Assembly (NCBI RefSeq): GCF_003994465.1
Contig: NZ_RZNX01000007.1
Span: forward strand, 130,262 to 194,261
Source of the DNA: Paenibacillus zeisoli
GTDB taxonomy: Bacteria > Bacillota > Bacilli > Paenibacillales > Paenibacillaceae
Reading direction: 5' to 3'
Length of the DNA stretch: 64,000 nt
Below the pieces are notes generated by a model. That model ran no database searches and was not told the DNA's origin. It was given only the letters and a program-made list of their open reading frames with translations. Position 1 is the first letter of the stretch; each line of letters begins with the position of its first letter. This document shows, piece after piece, positions 1 through 8,235 of the stretch. A program made the translations under genes and the position numbers.

Positions 1-123
1 TTCTACCTGGAGTACACAGAACGTTGAGTCCCACAAGAGCTGCCTAGAATACTCCGAGCGTAGAAGTCCGCATGATGCAGCGGAGGAACCCGGAATCGTC
101 CTGTAGAAGCGGAGCGTTCGCCT

Positions 124-176
124 TTGTCCCCGGATTCTAGGCCGCATCTATCTCAATCAAGGGAATCCGGGGACAA
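124..176. repeat. Perfect 14-bp inverted repeat (hairpin element)
   Basis: TTGTCCCCGGATTC at 124-137 is the exact reverse complement of 163-176, with 25 nt between. Weaker outer complementarity continues: CCCGGA at 89-94 against TCCGGG at 195-200. There is no U-run, so a simple terminator is unlikely. It could be a dispersed palindromic element or a structured RNA segment. Confidence 0.7.
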
Positions 177-257
177 CAGCGATCGAAGGGATGATCCGGG
201 AGCCGCAGCGACCTAAACACACTCTACCTCCGCTCTATCTACACTCACCCAAGCTCT

Positions 258-356
258 ACTCAAGCTCCGCGCAAGCTCTACTCAAGCTCTACTCAAGCTA
301 TACTCACGCATTACTCACGCATTACTCACGCTCAATTCACGCTCAATTCACGCCCA
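258..356. repeat. 11-bp tandem repeat, nine units
   Basis: Nine consecutive 11-nt units follow the pattern ACTCAAGCTCT, grading into ACTCACGCATT and then ATTCACGCTCA. Unit starts are at 258, 269, 280, 291, 302, 313, 324, 335 and 346. The period is not a multiple of three, so each of three frames reads through different residues and coding is unlikely. The change in unit sequence along the array suggests stepwise duplication with drift. Confidence 0.85.
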
Positions 357-501
357 CGCATGCTTCAAGCCCACCTTGCTCATTCTCCCTTTTTCCCTCC
401 CCCCCGCTATTCGCCAATTTTTCCCCGTAAGGGTAGTCGTCCATGATACACGTGACCCCGGTGCATATATGTATAGGGATCTTTAAACCAAGACAGATAG
501 G

Positions 502-1596
502 ATGAGTGCCGTGAGGACTCTGCTCGAAGCAGATCAGCGTGGCGGCACCCCCCCCGGCTATTGGGAAGGTTATCGTTTCGGGGGCTGTCAGGCTGTACTT
601 GGACAAATACCAGTGGGACCACCGGAAGTATGTAATCTGCGGGTGATGTATGTTCAGCAGGGATTTGATGCCATTGACCGGGGAGTAATAAGTGCGCTGG
701 AAGAAGTAACTGCAGCGTGTATCGTAACACAGGCTGCCGAAATGCTGGCACAGGCTGCGCGGGTACGTCCGGACCTCGTGCTTGTAATGAACGGACTTCA
801 TGTATTTCCACCTGAGCACGCTGCGCATATCGATGAGATCCGGGCGATGGGAATTCGGACGGCAGTCTGGTTCGTGGATGATCCGTATTTATCCGATGAA
901 ACAGCATCATTAGCAATGCATTACGATGAAGTTTTTACGCATGAGCTCGCAGGTGTAACGCTGTACAAGGAGATCGGATGCCGGAATGTCCATTATCTCC
1001 CGCTTGCAGCCAGTTTAGAGTTGTTCAGACCACAGCCGGCCCAGCCGCAGTATCAGTATGATATTTGTTTCATTGGAAACGCCTTTTGGAATAGAGTCGC
1101 ATTATTCGATGGTATGGCTTCTTTCCTCGAAGGCAAAAAAGTGCTCATTGCGGGCGGCTTCTGGGACCGGCTGAGCAATAAGGAGAAGCTTGCCTCTTGT
1201 GTACAGCATGGCTGGATTGATCCGGAGGAGACCGTCCGTTACTACAATGGAGCCAAGATTGTCATTAACGTCCACCGGCCGACCCAGGCGGGACAGGACA
1301 ATCGAAACAGCCGAAACTTGGCTGGCCGCTCCATTAATCCCCGCACTTATGAGATTAGCGCTTGTGGAACATTTCAGATTACTGATATTCGTGAAGACCT
1401 GACAAAGTATTACCGCCCTGGCTATGATATCGAGACATTCTCCAGCAGACAAGAACTTCAGGAGAAAATCACCTACTATCTGGAACATGAGCAGGAGCGA
1501 ATCACCATGGCCTGGCGGTCACTCTGGACGACTCGTAAGTACCATACCTACAGGGATCGCGTCCGCAGGCTGCTCGCTGTAGCAATGCCTTCATGA
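502..1596 (+). CDS. CgeB-like glycosyltransferase (first copy)
   Basis: A 364-residue protein of the CgeB type: an N-terminal nucleotide-binding-like half (about 45-180, with the AVWFVDDPY motif) and a C-terminal glycosyltransferase-1-like half (about 190-360, with INPRTYEISACG, where the sugar nucleotide normally binds). CgeB of Bacillus subtilis acts late in sporulation on the outermost spore layer, so a role in spore-surface glycan is inferred. It is about 380 residues like its downstream paralogue at 1649, with shared motifs throughout, so the two are a tandem duplication. No signal peptide is visible, so it is cytoplasmic. The ATG at 502 has only a weak GATAGG ribosome site; no better in-frame start exists before the conserved region. 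It opens a plus-strand run of sugar genes. Confidence 0.85.
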   Translation: MSAVRTLLEADQRGGTPPGYWEGYRFGGCQAVLGQIPVGPPEVCNLRVMYVQQGFDAIDRGVISALEEVTAACIVTQAAEMLAQAARVRPDLVLVMNGLHVFPPEHAAHIDEIRAMGIRTAVWFVDDPYLSDETASLAMHYDEVFTHELAGVTLYKEIGCRNVHYLPLAASLELFRPQPAQPQYQYDICFIGNAFWNRVALFDGMASFLEGKKVLIAGGFWDRLSNKEKLASCVQHGWIDPEETVRYYNGAKIVINVHRPTQAGQDNRNSRNLAGRSINPRTYEISACGTFQITDIREDLTKYYRPGYDIETFSSRQELQEKITYYLEHEQERITMAWRSLWTTRKYHTYRDRVRRLLAVAMPS

Positions 1597-1648
1597 ATAA
1601 GATCATCCTGGAATTGCTACCGCACAATACTTGTTTAGGAGTGAAGAT

Positions 1649-2785
1649 ATGTTGAGAAAACGGGTAAAGACCGCAGCGCTGCGTATCCCCGCTGATCTCG
1701 GAGCGGATCCGAGAAGCCGGGGAAGAGCCGCTGGTCTACAGGACGGTTACGACGAGGGTTACCTTCGGGGCCGTGCGGACGTTATCGTGAACCGGTACCG
1801 CAATTCATTTCCTATGCGGAACATCCGTGTTCTGTATGTGGCGTCAGGTAAGGGTTTCCCTTACTCTCCAATTGATGAAGCTGTGATTACGACGCTTCGT
1901 TCACTTACTGCCGAAGTGATTGTGACCGATCCTCGTCAGGCTGTTGCTCAGCTGGCAGATCAGCATGCTCCAGATCTTCTCCTTTCGCTGGATGGAATGG
2001 ATCTGAGAGTGGAAGAGGTAGAGGCAATCAAGGCGATGGGAGTTAAGACGGCTGTCTGGCTAACAGATGATCCCTATTACACAGATATCACCGTTCATCT
2101 CACCCCCCATTATGATTATGTATTCACACTCGAACTCAACTGTGTGGCATTTTACCAGCAGATTGGCTGTCCTAATGTGCACTACCTGCCGTTCGGAGCC
2201 TTTACGGAGCACTATAAACCTGTTCGTACGATGTCATCCATCCGCCGTGAGATTAGCTTCATAGGTTCTGGCTACTGGAACCGGATCAATTTCTTGACTC
2301 CGATCCTTGGAGGTCTGATGGAGCGGGGACTTGGAATCAACGGAATTTGGTGGGATCGTCTGCCCGAATATCCTTTATATGCGGACCGGATTGAGCTTGG
2401 CAAATGGATGGGACCTCAAGAGACCGCAGAGGTATATAGCGGTTCGAAGGTAGTCATAAATCTTCACCGTGCTCATGATGACGATACGATTAATAACAAT
2501 GCCGTGAAGCTGCCGGCCGACTCGCCTAACCCAAGAACCTTTGAAATTTCAGCCAGTGGAACACTTCAGCTGATTGATCAGAGAGCGGATCTTGCCCGCT
2601 TCTACAAACCGGGTGTGGAGATAGAGACTTATAATTCTCCGCAGGAGCTGCTGGAGAAGGTGGATTTCTATTTAACCCATGAGAAGGAGCGGCGCGATAT
2701 TGCTCTAAGAGGGCTTGAAAGAACCTACGCGGAACATACCTACTCCCACCGGATCAATGAAATGCTGAGCGTAATTTTCGGCTGA
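1649..2785 (+). CDS. CgeB-like glycosyltransferase (second copy)
   Basis: A 378-residue paralogue of the preceding gene. It shares the TAVWLTDDPYYTD motif, the NVHYLP segment and the C-terminal NPRTFEISASGT motif of the CgeB family. I chose the ATG at 1649 because TAGGAGTGA lies just upstream; an in-frame TTG at 1631 has no such site. The N-terminal 40 residues (GYDEGYLRGRAD) resemble GYWEGYRFGG of copy one, so the duplication includes the whole gene. The expected role is transfer of a sugar in late spore-surface assembly, inferred from the family and neighbours. The acceptor and sugar are unknown. Confidence 0.86.
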   Translation: MLRKRVKTAALRIPADLGADPRSRGRAAGLQDGYDEGYLRGRADVIVNRYRNSFPMRNIRVLYVASGKGFPYSPIDEAVITTLRSLTAEVIVTDPRQAVAQLADQHAPDLLLSLDGMDLRVEEVEAIKAMGVKTAVWLTDDPYYTDITVHLTPHYDYVFTLELNCVAFYQQIGCPNVHYLPFGAFTEHYKPVRTMSSIRREISFIGSGYWNRINFLTPILGGLMERGLGINGIWWDRLPEYPLYADRIELGKWMGPQETAEVYSGSKVVINLHRAHDDDTINNNAVKLPADSPNPRTFEISASGTLQLIDQRADLARFYKPGVEIETYNSPQELLEKVDFYLTHEKERRDIALRGLERTYAEHTYSHRINEMLSVIFG

Positions 2786-2852
2786 AATGAACTTTAGGTA
2801 TAGACGGAGGTGAACCGTTCCTCTTCGGTTAAGCGAAGGAGAACCTATAGCG

Positions 2853-4376
2853 ATGGGGAATAAAGCGAAGCTGCTGCTGTTCTCGCATGTGAGTAATACC
2901 CGAAGTATTACGGGTGCTGAGAAGCTGCTGCTGCTATTTTGCCAAAAACTGTCTCCTTACTTTGAATGTGTTCTGGTTGTCCCCCAGGAAGGGCAGCTGA
3001 CCAAGCGGGCCAAACAACTCGGATTAAGAACAAAGATACAAGCTTATTCACTGCTTCATGAAATGTATACCCCGGCAGCCAATCTGGATAAAGAAGCGGA
3101 ACGGCTGAGAAACAGTCTGGGATGTCAGAGATTGGCCGAGATGATACGTGACGAGCAGCCTGACTTTGTCCTGACCAATACCTGTGTAAATATTCTGCCT
3201 GCCATGGCAGCCTCTTCTCTAGGTATTCCGGTTATCTGGAACATTACAGAGACCATGGTCATCAATGAATACACCCCGCTGGCTATAAGCTTGATTGATA
3301 AGTACAGCAGATGGATCACAGGCATTTCTGAATCTTCGGTCTCCGTATTTCAAGGCACAGCTGCAGCTGAGAAAGTGGGGATTCTATTTCCCTCTTGGAA
3401 TCCGGAATCGGTTCATCCACAGCAGTGGGAACAGATCCGTGAAGGCAAGCGGGCGGAGCTGGGGCTTCGTCCAGATCATCGGTTGATCGGATATATTTCT
3501 TCTTTTTTGACACAGGAAAAAGGTTTGGAGCATTTCATTGATATGGCACTGTCCTTATGTATAGTCGATAAGAATGTTCACTTTCTCGTGATTGGAAGGA
3601 TTATAGACCAGGAGTTCTACGCCAAATGTCTATCTAAAGTGAACGTCTCGGAATATAAGGCCCGCTTTACTTTCGTAGTCTTCGAGGAATCGGTGGAGGC
3701 TGCCTATTGTGCCATGGATATTGTGGTTGTGCCAAGTCTCATGCCGGAAGGATTCGGGTTAACGGCACTCGAGGCTATGACTTATGGGAAGCCGGTTGTC
3801 GCCTATGCTTCAGGCGGGCTTCAGGAGATTCTGGAGGTAGCTGGTTCAGGGTATTTGCTGGCAGAAACAGGGAATACCCATCATCTGGCTGATAGAGTAA
3901 GGCTGCTGCTGAGTGATCCAGTACTTTCAGCCAGAACGGCGGCTATGAATCTGCAGCGGGTGAATGAAGTGTTTGGACCCCAGGCCTTTGAAGAGAGGCT
4001 CAGGCAGTTGTTGATTCAGTGGTCTCTGCACCATCCGGATCTTGTTCAGCTCGAAGAAGGCGTGAATGGTCTGCGCTGTATCTCACTTAAGCCGTCTAAT
4101 GTGAAAGCACCGGAGCCGGGAGTTGAACAGTTCAGCAATGCAGCGAAATCTGTGCGCAGGAAGAGAAAGCGCCGTAAGCTGGGGCTTCGCCGAAGACACG
4201 AAGGGAAGAGCAAAGCACTGCGGGCAAAGCGGAGAAGGGCTCTAAAAAGTGGTACCCACAGGAGGAAATCCAGAGTGGGCCGGCCCGTCAAATCGGCTAA
4301 CAAGCGTTCAAGAGGCAGATTGAGAAGTCTGTCCAGCACCCATAAACGTAAGAAGCGGTCTAAAAAGACGGCTTAA
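2853..4376 (+). CDS. GT4 glycosyltransferase with a highly basic C-terminal tail
   Basis: A 507-residue protein. Residues 1 to about 400 form a two-domain GT4 (GT-B fold) enzyme: an N-terminal SNTRSITGAEKLLL segment, a YISSFLTQEKGLEHFI motif opening the second domain, and PEGFGLTALEAMTYGKPVVA, the usual nucleotide-sugar-binding E-x7-E region. The last 76 residues are not catalytic: 38 of 76 are Lys or Arg, with Ser and His and almost no acidic residue. Such a tail could bind a polyanion (DNA, teichoic acid, phosphorylated coat protein) or be a scaffold like the positively charged coat protein CotG; this is inference. AAGGAGAACC precedes the ATG at 2853. It lies between the cgeB-like pair and the sugar-nucleotide genes, and probably serves the same glycan. 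Confidence 0.85.
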   Translation: MGNKAKLLLFSHVSNTRSITGAEKLLLLFCQKLSPYFECVLVVPQEGQLTKRAKQLGLRTKIQAYSLLHEMYTPAANLDKEAERLRNSLGCQRLAEMIRDEQPDFVLTNTCVNILPAMAASSLGIPVIWNITETMVINEYTPLAISLIDKYSRWITGISESSVSVFQGTAAAEKVGILFPSWNPESVHPQQWEQIREGKRAELGLRPDHRLIGYISSFLTQEKGLEHFIDMALSLCIVDKNVHFLVIGRIIDQEFYAKCLSKVNVSEYKARFTFVVFEESVEAAYCAMDIVVVPSLMPEGFGLTALEAMTYGKPVVAYASGGLQEILEVAGSGYLLAETGNTHHLADRVRLLLSDPVLSARTAAMNLQRVNEVFGPQAFEERLRQLLIQWSLHHPDLVQLEEGVNGLRCISLKPSNVKAPEPGVEQFSNAAKSVRRKRKRRKLGLRRRHEGKSKALRAKRRRALKSGTHRRKSRVGRPVKSANKRSRGRLRSLSSTHKRKKRSKKTA

Positions 4377-4433
4377 TTCAGCTGGAACGGCGAGGGTGCT
4401 GTGAATCGTCCGAGTAGAAAAGGAGTTGAGCAC

Positions 4434-5525
4434 ATGAGGATTATGACGATTTTGGGAACACGTCCTGAAATCATTCGGCTAAGTTTGATTATTCCCATGC
4501 TTGACCGATATGCCGAAAAGCATATTTTGGTGCATACGGGTCAGAACTTTACCTCCAGCCTAAGCGAAATTTTCTTCACTCAGCTCGGTCTGCGTTCTCC
4601 TGATTATGTGCTGCAAGATCGGCAGGCTTCCCTTGGTGGGCAGCTCTCCGCCATGTTCCTGCAAGCCGAAGCGATCCTTGAGAAGGAGAAACCTGATAAG
4701 GTGCTCCTGCTCGGAGATACGAACAGTGCCTTGTGTGCGATACTCGCAGAACGCATGGGTATCCCAGTCGTGCATATGGAAGCAGGCAACCGATGCTTTG
4801 ATCTTGATGTACCTGAAGAGAAGAACCGCAAGGTGATTGATGCCATTTCTACAATTAACATGCCCTATACCGAGCAAAGCAAGAGGCATTTGGTTCAGGA
4901 GGGAGTACCGAGCAACCGGATCGTGCTGACCGGCAATCCCATCTACGAAGTTATGAAGCACTATGAGGCACAGATATTAGGCAGTGACATTTTGAAGAAG
5001 CTAGATGTTAAGCCAGGAGACTATTTCCTGGTTACAACTCACCGGGCTGAGAATGTGGACCGTCCGGAGCATCTGCTTGAAATCATGAAGGGCCTTAATA
5101 AGGTAGCTGAAATTTATGGCCGCAGGTTAATCTGCAGTCTGCATCCTCGAACAAAGTCACGTATAGAGAAGGACTTCACGCTGCAGATGAATCCACTCGT
5201 TGAATTTCATGAGCCGTTCGGATTCTTCGATTTTGTTCACTTGGAGCGGCACACCTTGTGCGCGCTGACGGACAGCGGTACCGTTCAGGAAGAGTGCTGC
5301 ATTATGCATGTGCCGACGGTGACGCTCCGCAGGACAACTGAACGTCCCGAGACTGTCGATTGCGGCAGCAACATTATCTCTGGAATGGATGCGGACCGCA
5401 TTGCGGATTCTGTAAGGCTGATGACGGAAATGGACCGCAATTGGGAATGCCCTGAAGGTTATTTGGCAGATCATGTTTCGGAGAAGGTAGTTAAATTCTT
5501 GCTTGGAGGGAAACAGCATGTTTAA
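4434..5525 (+). CDS. UDP-N-acetylglucosamine 2-epimerase family (WbjD/CapG type)
   Basis: A 363-residue sugar-nucleotide 2-epimerase. Visible family marks are GTRPEIIRLS near the N-terminus, HTGQNF, LLGDTNSALCA, HMEAGNRCFD followed by VPEEKNRKV, and THRAENVD. The EAGNRCFD form is that of WbjD/CapG enzymes acting on 6-deoxy-amino sugars, rather than the EAGLRT form of plain WecB/MnaA. The reaction is inversion at C2 of a UDP-2-acetamido sugar. The ATG at 4434 is preceded by AAAAGGAG; an in-frame GTG at 4401 lacks a site. The 3' end overlaps the next gene by 8 nt, so the two are translationally coupled in one operon. Confidence 0.88.
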   Translation: MRIMTILGTRPEIIRLSLIIPMLDRYAEKHILVHTGQNFTSSLSEIFFTQLGLRSPDYVLQDRQASLGGQLSAMFLQAEAILEKEKPDKVLLLGDTNSALCAILAERMGIPVVHMEAGNRCFDLDVPEEKNRKVIDAISTINMPYTEQSKRHLVQEGVPSNRIVLTGNPIYEVMKHYEAQILGSDILKKLDVKPGDYFLVTTHRAENVDRPEHLLEIMKGLNKVAEIYGRRLICSLHPRTKSRIEKDFTLQMNPLVEFHEPFGFFDFVHLERHTLCALTDSGTVQEECCIMHVPTVTLRRTTERPETVDCGSNIISGMDADRIADSVRLMTEMDRNWECPEGYLADHVSEKVVKFLLGGKQHV

Positions 5526-6504
5526 TAATCAAGTCATATTAGTCACAGGCGGGACCGGCTCTTGGGGGTATGAGTTGATCAAGCAGTTGCTCCCACAGCA
5601 GCCCAAAGAGATCATTATATACTCCAGAAGCGAATCGACCCAGGTAGCCATGAGCCGTACCTTTGAAGATGATCGTCTGACTTTCCGTATCGGTGATATC
5701 AGGGACAAGGAGGCGCTGACAGCAGCCTGCAAAAATGTCGACTATGTGTTCCATCTAGCGGCGCTGAAGCATGTACCGGTCTGTGAAGACCAGCCTTATG
5801 AAGCGCTGAAGACGAACGTGATCGGCACCCAGAATGTGATTGATGCCGCGATGGATAATGACGTGAAGAAAGTGATCTATATTTCCACCGACAAGGCTGC
5901 AAATCCGTCCAATTTCTATGGGATGACCAAGGCTATCGGAGAGAAGCTTATTGTCTACGCGAATCTGCTTCCTACCCGTACGAAGTTCGTCTGTGTCCGC
6001 GGCGGCAACGTGCTTGGAACGAACGGCAGCGTTGTTCATTTATTCATGAACCAGATTGAGCAGAAGAGACAGGTCAGAATCACGGATTTGAAGATGACCC
6101 GGTTCTTTCTTACCCTGCCTGATGCGATCAAGCTTCTGTTCAAAGCTTCAGTAGAGAGCCTAGGCGGAGAAATATTCGTGATGACTATGCCGACATGCAA
6201 AATTGTCGATCTTGCCGAGGTGCTGATTGAAGCCTCTGGCAAGGAAAATGTAGAAATCATCGAGACAGGAACTCGTCCAGGTGAGAAGATACATGAAATT
6301 CTTATGAGTGACTTCGAAAGCCAGACTACCGTCGTCTACGACGAAGAATATTTAGTGATTCTTCCTACGCTGAACATTCCAAATTTGAAAGAGTTTTACC
6401 AGCATTCCCCGCGGGTATCCTTCTCAAGCTTCAGCTCCGAGAAGAATCTTATGACCAAAGAGGAGATAAAAGACATCCTCATACGGGGAGGTTTCTTGTC
6501 ATGA
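5518..6504 (+). CDS. UDP-GlcNAc 4,6-dehydratase / 5-epimerase (CapE/WbjB type)
   Basis: A 328-residue extended short-chain dehydrogenase. It begins with the NAD-binding TGGTGSWGYELI motif, has HLAALKHVPVCEDQP and the catalytic FYGMTKAIGEKL segment (Tyr-x3-Lys), and ends with an RPGEKIHEILMSD segment typical of CapE/WbjB/FlaA1. The family removes water from C4-C6 of UDP-GlcNAc, with inversion at C5 in the CapE/WbjB branch. The start at 5518 uses GGAGGG inside the end of the preceding epimerase gene; the end overlaps the next gene by 4 nt. With the epimerase and the reductase it forms a three-enzyme set for a UDP-6-deoxy-L-amino sugar. Confidence 0.88.
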   Translation: MFNNQVILVTGGTGSWGYELIKQLLPQQPKEIIIYSRSESTQVAMSRTFEDDRLTFRIGDIRDKEALTAACKNVDYVFHLAALKHVPVCEDQPYEALKTNVIGTQNVIDAAMDNDVKKVIYISTDKAANPSNFYGMTKAIGEKLIVYANLLPTRTKFVCVRGGNVLGTNGSVVHLFMNQIEQKRQVRITDLKMTRFFLTLPDAIKLLFKASVESLGGEIFVMTMPTCKIVDLAEVLIEASGKENVEIIETGTRPGEKIHEILMSDFESQTTVVYDEEYLVILPTLNIPNLKEFYQHSPRVSFSSFSSEKNLMTKEEIKDILIRGGFLS

Positions 6505-7337
6505 AGCTGCTCATATTTGGCGGAAGTGGGATGGCCGGTCATCTGCTGGTCCGCTACTTCAAAGAGCAGGGCAAGCATCAAGTGTTCTATACAACCCGGA
6601 ACCTTCAGGATCCGCAGGGCCTTGTCCTTGATGTGAACGACTTGACCACCGTAGAGAAAGCGGTGGAGATCGTCCGGCCGAATGTGATCATTAATGCGGT
6701 GGGGGTTCTGAACCAGGCTGCAGAGACGGACAAAATCGGGGCTTACCACGTCAATGGCTTCCTGCCTCATCGGCTTTGGCGTGCGGCTGAGTCCATAAAC
6801 GCCCGGTTGATTCATATCAGCACAGATTGTGTCTTTCTGGGCACCCGCGGCAAATACACGGAGGAGGATGAGCCCGACGGAACTTCCTCTTACGCCATAA
6901 CGAAGGCGCTGGGAGAGATTCGGAGTAAAGGCCATCTGACGATCCGCACCTCGATCATCGGGCCGGAGATCCGTCCCTCGGGTATTGGTCTTCTCGGATG
7001 GTTCCTGAGTCAGACTGGGGACGTGTCAGGTTACCGGCGTGTGCTGTGGAACGGAGTGACTACGCTTCAACTGGCTAAAGTTATAGATGCCTCACTTGAT
7101 TCGGAGCTCTCCGGTCTTATTCATCTGGCCCATCCGGATACGGTCAGCAAGTATGAGCTGCTGCATATGTTCAAGGAGACTTGGAACAAGACAGATATCC
7201 GTATTATCCCCTCTGATGAGCCTGATCTAGATCGGACCCTGGTATCCACCCGCCCTGACGTCAAATTTAAACTTCCCGCCTATCCTGTGATGCTGCGGGA
7301 GCTTGCAGAATGGATGAGTCGTTATGAGCCAAATTAA
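6501..7337 (+). CDS. RmlD-like sugar-nucleotide 4-reductase
   Basis: A 278-residue Rossmann-fold reductase: an N-terminal GGSGMAGHLL dinucleotide motif, HISTDCVFLG, and a catalytic YAITK (Tyr-x3-Lys) at about 132-136. It resembles dTDP-4-dehydrorhamnose reductase (RmlD) and the WbvR type that follows a CapE/WbjB dehydratase. It is shorter than CapF/WbjC (about 370 residues), and lacks the C-terminal cupin half that in CapF performs a C3 epimerisation. The likely product is therefore an L-rhamno- or L-quinovo-configured N-acetyl sugar rather than L-fucosamine; this is inference. ATG overlaps the preceding stop (ATGA). Confidence 0.83.
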   Translation: MKLLIFGGSGMAGHLLVRYFKEQGKHQVFYTTRNLQDPQGLVLDVNDLTTVEKAVEIVRPNVIINAVGVLNQAAETDKIGAYHVNGFLPHRLWRAAESINARLIHISTDCVFLGTRGKYTEEDEPDGTSSYAITKALGEIRSKGHLTIRTSIIGPEIRPSGIGLLGWFLSQTGDVSGYRRVLWNGVTTLQLAKVIDASLDSELSGLIHLAHPDTVSKYELLHMFKETWNKTDIRIIPSDEPDLDRTLVSTRPDVKFKLPAYPVMLRELAEWMSRYEPN

Positions 7338-8235
7338 TGTGCTTATTACAGGCGCGGCCGGATTTACCGGCCGTCATGCCTGTCGTTACTTTGTAAATAA
7401 AGGCTATCACGTCACTGCCGCCGTCCGTAATACGCCTAGGCAGGGTGAGCCGGGTGTGGAGTACATCAAATGTGATCTTACCAACAAGGAGCAGGTTCGG
7501 CAGTTGGTCAAGCGGGCTAATCCCCGGTATGTTCTACATTTAGGCGGGAAGAACTCTGTGCCGGAATCCTGGGGAGAACCCTTGTTATATATGGAGAGCA
7601 ACATTATGGGAAGCTTGTATCTGCTTCAGGCACTTCGCGAATCAGGGTGTGCAAGCCGTGTTCTTGTTGCCGGCTCCCGGCTCAAGTTCGAACTTAGCGT
7701 GCCTTTGGATCCGACACATCCGTATGCACTAAGCAAATCGATACAAGAGATGGCTGCTTTGTCTTGGGGGAAGCTGTTTCATCAGGACGTGCTGGTCGCC
7801 GAACCGGGCAATTTGATAGGACCAGGCCCTTCCACCGGTATATGTGCGCTGCTCGCCAAGTATGTCGTGAACGCCGAGCAGGGGGAACATCAGAAGCCTT
7901 TTCGTCTATCCTCGGCTGAAGAACGAAGGGACTTCCTGGATGTCCGGGACGCCGTTGCCGCATACGAGGTGCTCCTTCTGCATGGGGAGACCGGGAGTGT
8001 TACCCCGGTATGTTCAGGTCTGGAGCGCAGACTTGGCGAAGTGGCAGATCTTTTTAAATCGTTATCAACTGCAGAAGTCGCTATTGAAGCCGGAAATGCC
8101 CCAGGGAGCGGTGCTGATGAAGCTGTACAGCCTCAGCGTTTATGGGAACTGGGATGGAAGCCGGAATATGCCTGGAAACAGTCCCTGGGCGATATTCTGG
8201 ACTATTTTCGGGTGGAAAGGGCGGAGTGGCTGTGA
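7324..8235 (+). CDS. NAD-dependent epimerase/dehydratase
   Basis: A 303-residue extended short-chain dehydrogenase with ITGAAGFTGRHA at the N-terminus, HLGGKNSVPESW, and HPYALSKSIQE holding the Tyr-x3-Lys pair. The overall look is that of GDP-mannose 4,6-dehydratase / GDP-6-deoxy-lyxo-hexulose reductase relatives, but substrate cannot be told from sequence alone. It overlaps the upstream reductase gene by 14 nt and the downstream GT2 gene by 4 nt. It therefore belongs to the same operon and probably makes or tailors a second sugar nucleotide. Confidence 0.8.
   Translation: MSQINVLITGAAGFTGRHACRYFVNKGYHVTAAVRNTPRQGEPGVEYIKCDLTNKEQVRQLVKRANPRYVLHLGGKNSVPESWGEPLLYMESNIMGSLYLLQALRESGCASRVLVAGSRLKFELSVPLDPTHPYALSKSIQEMAALSWGKLFHQDVLVAEPGNLIGPGPSTGICALLAKYVVNAEQGEHQKPFRLSSAEERRDFLDVRDAVAAYEVLLLHGETGSVTPVCSGLERRLGEVADLFKSLSTAEVAIEAGNAPGSGADEAVQPQRLWELGWKPEYAWKQSLGDILDYFRVERAEWL

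Larger units (their letters stand above)
1..501. other. Non-coding head of the window with repeats
   Basis: No convincing gene is visible here. The stretch holds a strong inverted repeat (124-176) with weaker outer arms and an 11-bp tandem repeat (258-356), both listed separately. Short open frames across the tandem repeat are low-complexity translations without a good ribosome site. The segment 463-474 contains a CATA-containing AT-rich motif that could belong to a sporulation promoter for the following gene, but the -35 match is poor. Confidence 0.6.

Noticed and set aside
258-356. CRISPR array
   Set aside because: Units are 11 bp and contiguous, without unique spacers, and no cas gene is nearby.
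191-430. Open frame of 79 codons across the 11-bp repeat
   Set aside because: It is a low-complexity translation of the repeat (LYSS, HALL), with no good ribosome site and no relation to known proteins.
407-916. Antisense frames opposite the first cgeB-like gene
   Set aside because: They cover the conserved coding part of the plus-strand gene and have no ribosome site.
6501-7337. CapF/WbjC (bifunctional epimerase-reductase)
   Set aside because: The protein ends at 278 residues, without the cupin half; RmlD-like reductase fits better.
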